This document shows, piece after piece, positions 25,789 to 35,590 of a stretch of 64,000 nucleotides of DNA (the first letter of the stretch is position 1; each line of letters opens with the position of its first letter). This DNA is from Homalodisca vitripennis. Taxonomy: Eukaryota > Arthropoda > Insecta > Hemiptera > Cicadellidae. The stretch lies in assembly GCF_021130785.1 (NCBI RefSeq), contig NW_025778928.1:1-64000 (forward strand), in the 5' to 3' direction. Under the pieces are notes generated by a model. The model did no database searches. It was given only the letters and a program-made list of their open reading frames with translations, and had not been told where the DNA came from. Both the position numbers and the translations under genes were made by a program.

Positions 25789-26281
25789 AGTAATGTATTA
25801 TACTGAATAACATCGATTTTTTTGGTACTTATTTCTGTTTTATTTTAGACTTTGATTATATCAATTTTCTCAGAATTAAAATCTCTACAATCAATGTTTG
25901 TTGATTTTATGTATTTATTACCAATTTAACAAAGTTATTGTACATCAAACTTAAAAAAAAACATTGTTTCGTGCCCCGATTTTTTGCAATTAACCCTGAA
26001 TCCCTCAAAAACTACTACAGGTACAGTTCTGAAACCTATTTTATTAGCTTTATCAGGTAAAAATACATAAGAATCCACAATATATCTTACTTAATTAACC
26101 TTTCCAAAAGTTCAGTATGGCTTTATTTTACTCTTTACCCAGGAATTCAGGCGAAATCTTTCGCTAGCTGTAACTCTCTAACGAAGCGTTTTCGGACCTA
26201 TGTTTATATAACATTTTTTTCATTATTTTTACTAGTACAATGTGCTGTAGAAGTGGGGGGAGAACTTCATGAATCACCCTG
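25789..26281 (-). repeat. Right terminal inverted repeat of the DD41D mariner
   Basis: Pairs with 23771-24266 (see left repeat). It ends gaatcaccctg, followed by TA. Confidence 0.9.
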
Positions 26282-26420
26282 TATACAACCCCGGTTACAC
26301 CGAATATTTGTGTATTGAGCATATGATCACGTAAAATTCTAAAAAAAATAACCAAACCATCATTCTCTTATTTAAACTTATAGTAATTTACATCACAATT
26401 CATAACTGTAATAACAAATC

Positions 26421-26645
26421 TTACCATTTTCCCTTTTGGTATTTTGTTAACGTAAGTATAGATTCAATTTTCTTTTTCAAAAACAAGAAAGTCTGATAGT
26501 ACATTTTTTTCAAACTATTACTTTCAAGAGTGTTATGAAACTTAGTAGCCTTGCGATCCAAGGCATGAATAAACGATGACATAGCATCCCACCTCAGCCG
26601 CTCTGACAAAGTGTCGAGTGTAATATTTACATTGCCGTAGTACAT
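26421..26645 (-). other. Open frame that runs into the tandem repeat; possible exon fragment
   Basis: A minus-strand frame of 74 residues (starts MYYGNVNITLDTLSERLRWD, later ATKFHNTLESNSLKK) covers the edge of the first repeat unit plus about 150 bp of unique sequence. Its composition is protein-like rather than low complexity. I do not recognise a family and see no clear splice sites. It could be a duplicated exon piece or chance. Confidence 0.25.
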
Positions 26646-26834
26646 TTCCCTGGCACTTGTATTACCATAGCTAGCTAATAAACGATGATATAGCGTCCCA
26701 CCTCAGCCGCTCTGACAAAGTGTCGAGTGTAATATTTACCTTGCCGTAGCACATTTCCCTGGCACTTGTATTACCACAGCTAGCTAATAAACGATGACAT
26801 AGCGTCCCACCTCAGCCGCGTTGACAAAGTGTCA
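26568..26834 (+). repeat. Tandem repeat, 109-bp period, copies 1-3 (third cut short)
   Basis: Units start at 26568, 26677 and 26786 with aataaacgatga-atagc. The third unit stops at 26834, where the piggyBac-like element begins. The array resumes at 27894. The first two full units differ at only a few positions. Confidence 0.9.
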
Positions 26835-27409
26835 CCCTTTGAATGCCACAAGGCAAAAAATTTAGTACAAAAGAAATGCACTAGCAACTATATTGCAAAG
26901 TCATATGCGAAAAAATGCCAGGGAATAATAAGAAGTATTACCGGGCTTCCGGAAAAACAATATATTTTTTTTATTTTTCATACTATTTTTATGAAACAGG
27001 TATCAAAATGTTTGTAAAAAATTGTATTACAATAAAATGTTACAAAACAAATGAAACAACATAAAATAATATTAGTTTTGGCTTGTCAAAACCAAAAAAT
27101 GTATAAAGCAATTTTTATTTTTTAGTTTTTATTTTTTTGACAAATTAATAAGAAACAATTTTACTATGGGAAGAATTTTTTTAATATTCTTTATAACATT
27201 GTTAATGTGAAAAAAAATAATGGTTAACTTTTTTATATAATTACTATAGTTACATAACAATGCTTGAAAATTATGTACATAATGAAAAAATCATTTTTCA
27301 GTACCGGTAACACAACACTAAAACAAAAATAATTAATGCATTACTTACATTTATCCTTTGGTTCTAAAGTATATCTAAAATATGGTCTTCATATTTTCCC
27401 AAAACATAT

Positions 27410-27410
<1 letters not shown>

Positions 27411-27440
<30 letters not shown>

Positions 27441-27491
27441 AGCGCGCGCGCGCACGCAAGCACGCACGCGCACGCAAGCACGCACGCACGG
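27411..27491. repeat. (CA)n-(CG)n microsatellite
   Basis: A (CA)n tract is followed by GCGCGC and (GCACGC)n-like units. The plus-strand frame over it (HTHTHT...RTQART) is an artefact of the repeat. Confidence 0.95.
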
Positions 27492-27811
27492 GAGATATCA
27501 ATTTAACAAAATCATTTTAAAGATCCTAACCTCAAAACGATGTAAACACAACCATTTGACCGAACGTATTATTTTAGATATTACGCATACTATACGTAGC
27601 GAGTTGTTTACGCGTCAACGATGTTACGCGCCCGGTTGATCACCGCCAGCTGTTGTTGCTTCTATTATTCTGTGTTTTTTTTTATCTTCACTAATATAAA
27701 GTACTATGTGAACTATTATTTATCTATTGCAGGATAGTTAACAAATAAAACAATATTGGTTGTGAAAAGAATTCATGAAAAATAAAGCCGTTAAAAATTA
27801 CGATAACAGAC

Positions 27812-27874
27812 GGCGACGACGGATCGTCGCCTGGCACTTTTCGCAAGGGTTTTTGGCGACGATGTATCGTCGCC
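27812..27874. repeat. Twin GC-rich hairpins near the piggyBac-like right end
   Basis: 27812-27831 and 27855-27874 each read GGCGACGA-4 nt-TCGTCGCC, perfect 8-bp arms with loops cgga and tgta. They are separated by 23 bp and stand out from the AT-rich surroundings. Confidence 0.9.
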
Positions 27875-27893
27875 GTGGCACGCAAAGGGTTAA

Positions 27894-28060
27894 GTAGCAC
27901 ATTTCCATGGGACTTGTATTATCACAGCTAGCCAATAAACGATGATATAGCGTCTCACCTCAGCCGCTTTGACAAAGTGTCATATTTTCCTTGCCGTAGC
28001 ACGTTTGCCTGGCACTTATTATCACAGCTAACCAATAAAGGATGATACAGTGTCCCCATT
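27894..28060 (+). repeat. Tandem repeat, resumed copies after the insertion
   Basis: Continuation of the 109-bp array. Further unit starts lie at 27934 and 28034 (a 100-bp spacing because of small deletions). These copies are more diverged than 26568-26834. Confidence 0.85.
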
Positions 28061-31014
28061 TCAAGCACTTTAATTAAAATTTTATCTAAATTCATGTTAG
28101 CTTATAGTTTCAAACATCAGGTTAATCTATATCGGTTCTAAATAACTAAAACGATTTTCATGCTATTTAAAACATATAAGAAATTAACGACGAAAAGTAA
28201 AAGTAAAACCTTAAAAGTTAAAGTTTTTAAAATGTATTGTTACAAATTAGGCTAAGAAATAAGAACAAAGTGTAAATACTAGCAAAACAATTATTGATTG
28301 ATTTAAATGAATTAGTAATATTTTGACTTTAATGTGGTGTACTGCATATAACAAATAATATCATTCAATTCGGCACCTGGTCTTCAAGTCTTCCAACTAA
28401 TTCGTTTGAAGCTCAGCACTAACATTGCAAACGCTCTGGACACTAATCAAAAATAATTAATTTTACTGTGTTTAATTATGCATTCAAACACTTTTTTAAC
28501 ACAGCCTTAAATTATCATATGTATAATATAGGAACAAAACTTGAAATGTAGGTGTTTAGAATGGTTTTATAACAATTGCTTGTTAAGGATAATCATAGAA
28601 ATAAAGACGTATGGAATCGTAGAAGCTAAGCATGCTGATGACGAAAAGTTGTAGTTGCATGTAACGCTGTGGCAGTAGTAGTTGTAAAATGCATTCTCAT
28701 GCACTGCGACGGAAGGGAGCTGTCTTTTTTGTTAAAAGAAGCGAGGTAGAATTGCGATGAGCGCGATTTTGTAGTGTCTTAGCGGAAGCCCGATAATTTA
28801 AACCGATCTTACAAACACATTGCTTTATCGACAATATTATTTCGCATTTATTGGGTAACTCTTAAAGTTCACAGACATATACTTAAAAATTTTCATGTTA
28901 TTAATCTTTTATCAAATTACAGTACGGCAAACCATGGACAAATCTTTCGTCAGAAGGCATAACAAATTCTTGTATCGTGCTATCTGGCAGATACAAAATA
29001 TTCTATATCTTTGAAAGTCCTATACTGTGCAAATCTTTAACCCCTTTCCATTTGTAAATCTTATTCTCTCCTGGGCACGATTTTTTTCAATTTAGTACTG
29101 TTTGTAATCTTCGTATTCTACAAACCTATCACATCCCCTGAGCCTGATTTAAACTCTGATATTGTTACGCTTGTGTATCTGTCTATCATTATGATCACGC
29201 TTATAATTATTACAGGCTCTTTACAAAAAGTAGAATGGAAAAGACGAGTTTTTTGCAACAGTGAATAGTTAAAGACTAAAGGCAGTAACAAACCTATTGA
29301 AATAGATTATTTTGCGATTACTGTAAATCTTGATTTAATAGAATACAAATAATTTGTCACAACCGTTGCATGGTAGAAACTTAAACACAGAGAGACAGCT
29401 TGCTTGTGCCACTGGAATCGGGGACGCCGCTACGTGGGGTGGCATTGCTTTTACCAACATAGAGAAAGATTTATGAATTTCAATAGGATGTGGAATACAC
29501 ATTCTGAGGAATGACGTTTGTATCAGGATAGTTGTTTAATGCGAAGTACGCGGAGGCCTAGGCCAAAAATGTCTTCCATATTACAATTCTGGATGTTGTA
29601 TTTCTAACTTTAAGCAATTTTGGACGGTTTGAGCGTTTTCCGATATAATAGCTAACCCAGGTTTCAATGCTCGTTGAAATTTGAGGATATATCCATAGTA
29701 AAACAAATGTTTTTCGCAAAGCTAATCTGTATGTCTTATAACTACAAGGAAATCAGCTAAAATACTTAATTTATTGTTTATCTGATAGGCCGGAGACCCG
29801 GAGCCTACAAAATTTACACAGAACTGTTAGAAAAGTCTTATGGATTACTTTTCATCAAAACGGTGGTGGTCTAAGGCTATATAAGTCTTACATAAATCGA
29901 TTAGATCACAACTAGTATAAGAAACTCTTACAAAAATTCTCATTGAGCATTAGATGAGTAAAAGGTATAGTGTATCAGGTTCAATATCTTATAGTACACA
30001 ATTAACCTGGACATACGCTACACTGTTAGATCTAGTGACATTAGACTGGATTAGATTTTTATTTAAATTCAATGAGGTGGATGATAAATTTTAATTAACG
30101 ATGTTATTTTAATGAACGCTATTGAATTAAATGGAAGATGATATAATTTTCATCACAGCAGATAAGAGTGTCTTATAAATGTTTTGGAGGGCAATCTTTC
30201 TTAGATATTTTTGCCTAGATACTGTTGTTAACATACAATATTATAATATTTCTTTGTTGTCTATTATTTGATAAAAGAAAAGTCACAAGTATCCATAAAT
30301 TTTATTTTTTTCACACGATAACTTTCGACGTCAATGATTCATCGTCAGGTATGAATCAACAATTTGAAATAATACAAATATTTTACAATTTAAAACAATT
30401 ATTAGATATTTATTAATGTTTATTATACATTAAATTTGGCCTCGTCTTTATTCATTAAAAATGCATTGCTACTCTGAAGTAATAGTGTTTAAAATATTGT
30501 GTTTTTGTAATATGTTTGATTATAATTTACTTATTTAATTAAATATATAATTTAACTCTTAAATTAGAGACAACGAGAATAAAATTTGTAAGATATATTT
30601 GAAGATGGGGAAGAGGTGTTTGGTAATCCAGGTACATTTACAGGACGGACGGCAATACATTATACAGCACATCTGCATAAACAAAGATAAGACAGGCAGA
30701 CAGGGTAGGGTCTGGTTAGTGTACGTAAACAGCTTGTAAAACCCCACCAGCTTTGTGAACCAAATGATCTCGCTATTCCTCTTGCTAAATAATTCTTAAA
30801 ATTTGATTCATAAACTATTGAAACAAACACAACAAAATAAAAATGTATGAAGATGCAGGATGACATCTTTAAACACTTATTCATTGCCTGTGGCCTTACC
30901 CATAATTAAAAATAAAACAATGATAAATCCAAGAAAGTTAAGACAATTATAGTTCCATATCTACAGCTAATATTGGATATAGAATAAAGCAACGGAAAGA
31001 TTTGACGTTCAAAT
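28061..31014. other. Unassigned AT-rich DNA
   Basis: No gene or named repeat recognised on either strand. Somewhat GC-richer patches at 28660-28790 and 29390-29450 carry no interpretable frame. Confidence 0.5.
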
Positions 31015-31015
31015 A

Positions 31016-31059
<44 letters not shown>

Positions 31060-31112
31060 GTGTATATATATATATATTATATTATATATCATATTATATA
31101 TATATATATATA
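31015..31112. repeat. (TA)n microsatellite
   Basis: TA dinucleotide tract interrupted by tttgtgtgtat and atatcat. Confidence 0.95.
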
Positions 31113-31161
31113 GTAAAGCATAACTGGCCATAAGGTGAAACCAAAGTTTATTACATCAGCT

Positions 31162-31203
31162 AATATTTTAGTTTGTTTAGATCAATAGTATATTTTAGTG
31201 TTC
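31162..31203 (+). repeat. Left arm of the palindromic site into which the LTR element inserted
   Basis: 31171-31201 is the perfect 31-bp reverse complement of the pre-insertion sequence formed by 31331-31342 plus 43650-43668. Weaker pairing continues to about 31162. Confidence 0.85.
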
Positions 31204-31286
31204 ATTTTATTAAACCTCTGATTTTAATATCGTAAAATATTTTAATTTATAAGTTAAAATAAAATTATCAGAGAAATAAACGTTAG

Positions 31287-31290
<4 letters not shown>

Positions 31291-31329
<39 letters not shown>
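31291..31329. repeat. (TA)n microsatellite
   Basis: Pure TA tract just before the right palindrome arm and the 5' LTR. Confidence 0.95.
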
Positions 31330-31331
<2 letters not shown>

Positions 31332-31342
31332 CACTAAAATAT

Positions 31343-32072
31343 TGTGACGGCCCATTAAGAAAGCCCCTGACCATTTGACACTGTGAGGTCAATATTATTA
31401 TTGACCAGTGAAGTACTACAGTATTTATATTGTAGTATTACCAACCAACGATTCTTCATTGTTCCTAACAGTAAAATGTAAGTACTATTACTTACAAAAT
31501 ATCTACCGTCACCTAAATTATTAAAAGGAAATAAGGAACAGTGATTATTATATATTTATTTAGTAAGATATAAGTCCAAGTAATAGTTGCTCGGAATATT
31601 CTAGTTGATCTCAACTGAGTTGTTAAGCGGAAGTAGCCCGATACCCGTGGCAGCTTTAGCTGCAGCTGGCTGAGGAATTTGCTGATTCTGCTGACTCCAG
31701 CCTGTGTCTGGCCAAGTTGTGTCGTTTCTAGACTCTGTTACGCCCAAGTAAATCGTTTGGGAGCAGCACCGTACGGAGTCTAGTCCGCCATTTTAACAAA
31801 AATTTGTAGCGAAAAAGTACGTGCGTGGGGTGAGTTGATCGCCGGTACTCGCACGTAACGCGTCGCTCCGTGTTTGCCCTTCCCTCTAAAAATCTTAAAT
31901 TCGTAACCTACTGTTTCGCTGATGAGTGATTAATATATTTTAAAATTACAGTTTAGGGAATGTGAATAGTATTGTAATAATTATTAATGTGAAAGGTTAA
32001 ATTAAAATCAGATTTTTGCGGCCAAACAGTTTTCTGATTATCTAATTCCCAAGTCCCGTCTCGTCCGTTACA
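31343..32072 (+). repeat. 5' LTR, 730 bp
   Basis: It differs from the 3' LTR only in the length of five short A runs. A TATATTT-rich stretch at about 31549-31573 could serve as a TATA region. A GC-rich patch lies at about 31825-31870. Transcription start and polyadenylation sites could not be fixed from sequence alone. Confidence 0.97.
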
Positions 32073-32074
32073 AG

Positions 32075-32091
32075 TGGTGTCAGGTGTGAAG
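32075..32091 (+). other. Primer-binding site
   Basis: Starts TGGTGTCAG two bases after the 5' LTR. TGG complements the CCA end of a tRNA, and TGGTGTCAG matches the complement of leucine-tRNA 3' ends as used by some arthropod Gypsy elements. The following bases match less well, so the tRNA identity is tentative. Confidence 0.75.
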
Positions 32092-33338
32092 GTGCGGTTC
32101 AAAAGTCCGTGATTGAATTGTTTTCCACGTTTCTTCTGCGAGTCCTACGGAGCTGAGAAGAAACCCTGTGGAGATGGGACTGCGGATCATCAGCGATTCC
32201 AGTAAGTAAAAATAATCTATTACGCTTAACCTAAGCTAGCAATAATAATCAGCTAGCAGATTAATTAATAGTTCTTCTATTCAAAATTTATTTTGTATAT
32301 TTTTAGAGGAAGGGCACAGATATTAATCAATTAGTTGAAATTTGAAAATAATCTGGTAATATATTATCGATTTAAATTAAAGCATATTTGGAAGACGTAT
32401 TTAAATTTAATAGTGATGCATTGATCTAGGCATCAGTTCAGGCTATCATAAAGGCAGTGAAGCCTAACAGTCCACGTTAACTGCTACTTATTCTTAGTTA
32501 ACAGTATTCTAATTATAACTTAACCTGTTTAACATACAATAGAAGCTTTTAAACTAACCTAGTATTAGTATAAACTAATATTAGAATAACCATACCTAGT
32601 GTGTTAAAGTGCGTTGGAAGCCGTCTGGGCGTCATTGAAAATGGCTGATAATTAATTATAATTGATTGATTGAATTTAATGTCAAATTAAAATTAAATAG
32701 AATAATAATAACTTGAGACATCGACTCTGAAAAATATAGAGTCGCATTGTGGCTAATTTTCCATGTCAGGTCAAAAGACGCCAGCGCATTTGACATACTA
32801 TAAAAATTAACTAATTATTGATTATTTATTATTATTATTGATTGATAGTATGAACTTACAACATAAGTAGTAGAATCAAAGCAAAATTAGAATTGAACGG
32901 TTACCGATTCAATAAGTGATAACTAGCTATTCTATGATAATTTCGGGATTTAATTCGATATTTTGAGCTAAGGACTTAGTCGAAATTTTTGGACTTTACT
33001 GATTACGGTAGGGTGCCTATGGCGGTGGTGAGGAATAGCTTAGTGACTAATTTCAATATTAAAACTTGTTATTGACTAAAAAGTTTATTCATAAATCAGG
33101 AACTAAATTTATCGACTTTTAAATTAAAAATATTAAACGCTACGTGGACTTAGGCGTATAACTGTGATGATTAGTTAGACATTTGAAGAGATATTGCGTG
33201 AGGGTATGATTTAATGACGAGTAATTAAAAAAAAAATTAATTGATTAATTGAACGTGACAATTTTTGAAATTATTTGAAGAGTTGAGTTAGTGTATGGAA
33301 TTTTCATTTCCCTTTGGAATTTAGTATTGGCATACACT
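32092..33338 (+). other. Long untranslated leader / candidate env intron start and packaging region
   Basis: About 1.25 kb of AT-rich sequence between primer site and gag with no sustained frame. Apart from the leader ATG and donor at 32174-32203 I see no feature. Leaders of this length usually hold the packaging signal, but nothing identifies it here. Confidence 0.6.
32174..32203 (+). promoter_or_regulatory. Leader ATG and splice donor, probable first coding exon of env
   Basis: An ATG at 32174 opens a frame of 11 codons (MGLRIISDSSK) before TAA. Within it, CCA|GTAAGTA gives a strong donor with GT at 32202-32203. Joining base 32201 to the acceptor after 39163 keeps the frame into env. Env lacks its own ATG, and spliced env RNA is established for Gypsy-type insect errantiviruses, so this is the likely env leader exon. 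Confidence 0.6.
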
Positions 33339-34771
33339 ATGAACGCGTATCTCTTGAAAAAGGAAGAGAATCAATATGAATTGAAAATCCGAGGACAGCC
33401 TACTTCCGGTACGGCTGAGGATTTAAGAAAACGGCTGACGAAGTGTGTTAAGGCAGGTACGCCTATTGATCAGGCTGTCTTAGCTTCCTTAAATGTAGAT
33501 GAGGAACTGGAGGCCTGTGAAGATAAATATAAGTCATTGGCTGCCTCCGCGAATGAATATGAGGGGGACTATACAGACACTGAAGGTCAGCGTCTTCAAG
33601 CCAGGATGTGGCATAACTATTTAAGGGCGGGACGTATACCAATAGGCGCATTGGGTGACAAAAGTATCGCAAAACGTCATGAGGTGTTAATGGATAAGAC
33701 CAAAGAACTGTGTGACGCGGCCGAAGCCAAGAAAGACGCGGCAAACGCCGCCGAAGCTGAAAATTCAGCAGCCGAGCAGACCCCGCGGCCCAAAAATGCG
33801 GATGTGCACTCGCCTCCAGAGGCAACAAGCCACATCACTGTCGGTGCACTTGCTCGACAAATAGATTCAACCATCGCGATCACACCGCAACAAAATTTTA
33901 ACTTAACGTCATCCGCACATAGTAGAGGAGTGCCTGTGTATAAATGGGGCTTACAATTTGACGGCCAATCACAGAGCGTAGGGGCGTTTCTGCAGAGAGC
34001 AGAAGAACTGCGCAGAGCTCGAGGGGTCACCACAACCGAACTGTTTGATTCGGCAGTGGATTTGTTCACGGGGACCTGCCCTAACGTGGTATCGATCCAC
34101 GATAGGCCGTCTCAAGAACTGGGAACAGCTGTGTAGGGATATGGAACTGGTCTTCCAACATCCTGACCATGACATATACCTACAGCAAGAGATATTCAAT
34201 CGAGTTCAAGCCGAAACGGAAACCCATTGACTTATTTATCGCTGCGATGGAGGGGTTGTACAGTCGCCTGTCAACACCCGTAGTGGAAGAAGTAAAGCTT
34301 AGGCAAATATTGCATAACTTACATCCCCAGCTGCAAGACCGGCTTGCTCTTTTTGATGTTACCTCTCTTGAACAACTGAGAGTGATGGGTAGAAAGGCAG
34401 AAGCGGGACGCTTGAGGTCCGTCACCACGCGTGCGGTAACATCTAACGTGGGTGTACTCGAGCCAGACTTAGCATATCCTCCTCCTCCTCGCGGGCCGAC
34501 TCGGGGCAATGCCCGTCCCACGCCTGAACGCAAGGTGTTCCAGGCAGCCAATACCTCAGATATTACATGTTTTAATTGTCATATGAAAGGCCACATCTCT
34601 CGGGACTGCAGGAATAAAAGAGAGGACCGCTCTAGTCGAATAACGTGCTGGCGTTGCAACAAGGCAGGCCACATACAGAAAGATTGTAGAGTTCGACTAG
34701 ACTCTAAAAGACCTCATTCGGGAAACGGGAGCGGGGTAAGTGGATCCACCGACACGAAGCCCCGGAATTAA
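33339..34771 (+). CDS. gag: Gag polyprotein (capsid-nucleocapsid), frame broken twice
   Basis: Structural protein that would assemble the particle and bind genomic RNA. The first ATG in frame is at 33339; the frame is open further upstream to a GTG at 33291, but without an ATG. The N-terminal half is charged and rich in Ala/Glu/Lys. A capsid-like block follows (WGLQFDGQSQSVGAFLQRAE, about 33941-34000, then RLKNWEQL). The C-terminus has two CCHC zinc knuckles: CFNCHMKGHISRDC (34568-34609) and CWRCNKAGHIQKDC (34646-34687). Frame changes (+1) occur at the GGGG run 34070-34073 and near 34213-34222. It stops at TAA 34769-34771, overlapping pol. Confidence 0.9.
34708..34771 (+). promoter_or_regulatory. 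Gag-pol overlap with GGGAAAC slippery heptamer (-1 frameshift signal)
   Basis: The pol frame is open from 34708 and gag ends at 34771. GGGAAAC at 34720-34726 is read by gag as G-GGA-AAC, the exact phase for a -1 slip into the pol frame. Five bases later CGGGG (34732-34736) can pair with CCCCG (34760-34764), enclosing GTGGATCCAC. This is a classical slippery site plus stem; GGGAAAC is a known retroviral heptamer. Confidence 0.75.
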
Positions 34772-35266
34772 AGGAAGCTGTTTCGCAGCTACCTACTAAG
34801 GTGAACCTAAATATGTGTACGACTCGTAAGAACTGCACTACTGAGAAGCAGGTCAGGACCGTCCCCGAGATTCGAGATGTGGTAGATGAACTTGTAGCCA
34901 TCGGTAAGATAGAAGATGCAGAGGGAAAGGTCCTAATTGACACTGGAGCGCAGGTTTCCCTCGTAAAAAGAGGAGCCTCATCCGCTGAGCTCACCAAACC
35001 AGACGTAATTTTGAAAGGTATTTCTGGTAGGACATTGAAAACTTACGGGCGACAAGAGTTTGACTTTAAAAATGAAACCGGGCGTTGAAGTGGTAGGAAA
35101 TTTTGTGGTTGGGAACCTCCCTAAGGGATACCTAGCCGTACTTGGTTGCGATATTTTGGGCAAAGGAAACGGAGAAATAAATGTTGAACATGGTCTACTT
35201 CGGTTGTATGGTGGAGACATTTGGTTAAATCGGATAAAGAAAGGGGAGGGCCGTGCCGGATCCTAA
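34772..35266 (+). CDS. pol: Pol: aspartic protease
   Basis: Retropepsin-like protease that would process Gag-Pol. The catalytic motif LIDTGAQVS has its aspartate at 34939-34941. A second conserved block, YLAVLGCDIL (about 35130-35158), corresponds to the C-terminal 'ilG.d.L' of Gypsy proteases. The two blocks are in different frames because of a +1 change near 35065-35080 (TTTAAAAA run). Another change near 35235-35262 leads into the linker. The protease is entered by -1 frameshifting from gag. Confidence 0.88.
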
Positions 35267-35590
35267 CCGTCCCTCAGCTAGCTGTGCACCTCCAAAACAG
35301 CAACGTTATGTGTACTGCTGTAGCGATGTGAAAATTCCGCCCCGGTGTGAAAAGATTATCCAAGTGAAGACTAACCGATGTGCCACCGGTTCCGACGACT
35401 TAGAAGGAAAGGACGTTGTGATTGAACCCCCTGACTTTATCATGCACGGTGTTTATCTTGCTCGAAACCCTGACAAAGGTAAAAGGAAACCGCTGTTGGG
35501 TCAAGACCGTAAACGCAAGTGCTGAGGAGTTAACTCTACCCAAGAACTTGAAGTTAGGAACGCTCGACAGAGATTTCAACCCAGTGGAGG
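35267..35590 (+). CDS. pol: Pol: protease-to-SGNH linker
   Basis: A segment found between protease and reverse transcriptase in many Gypsy polyproteins. It includes VYCCSDVKIPPRCEKIIQVK, DVVIEPPDFIMHGVYLAR and, after a +1 change near 35490-35515, NASAEELTLPKNLKLGTLD. Such segments form a small beta-rich domain, but the role is not established. Here it runs directly into the SGNH-like domain rather than into reverse transcriptase. Confidence 0.7.

Larger units (their letters stand above)
23771..26281 (-). mobile_element. Mariner-superfamily (DD41D) transposon with long terminal inverted repeats, 2.51 kb
   Basis: The element runs 23771-26281 and is flanked by TA on each side (23769-23770 and 26282-26283), the target duplication of this superfamily. 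The ends begin CAGGGTGATTCATGAAGTTC on both strands. The inverted repeats are unusually long: about 23771-24266 on the left and 25789-26281 on the right, with only scattered mismatches and indels. A single transposase frame lies between them on the minus strand. The element is full length; only two nonsense codons appear to disable it. Confidence 0.93.
26835..27889. mobile_element. piggyBac-like non-autonomous element, about 1.05 kb
   Basis: It begins CCCTTTGAATGCCAC at 26835 and ends GTGGCACGCAAAGGG at 27889, an imperfect 15-bp inverted repeat of the CCCTTTG type used by piggyBac-related elements. TTAA follows at 27890-27893. On the left the expected TTAA is not present (gtca at 26831-26834). 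The interior is AT-rich, includes a CA/CG microsatellite and encodes no transposase. It interrupts the tandem array, with loss of about 20 bp of the unit at the left junction. Confidence 0.7.

Noticed and set aside
27382..27639. 85-codon plus-strand frame
   Set aside because: Made mostly of the CA/CG microsatellite (HTHTHT, RTQART); no real protein character.
27812..27874. Twin hairpins as part of a CRISPR-like array
   Set aside because: Only two units, each itself palindromic, inside a eukaryotic piggyBac-like element; the context excludes CRISPR.
31210..31392. 60-codon minus-strand frame
   Set aside because: Poly-Ile/Tyr from the (TA)n tract running into the 5' LTR; an artefact.
33463..34199. 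Minus-strand frames of 76-130 codons
   Set aside because: Shadows of gag on the opposite strand; the plus strand has the family motifs.
34045..34230. 61-codon frame as a separate small gene
   Set aside because: It is the middle part of gag seen in a shifted frame between two +1 breaks.
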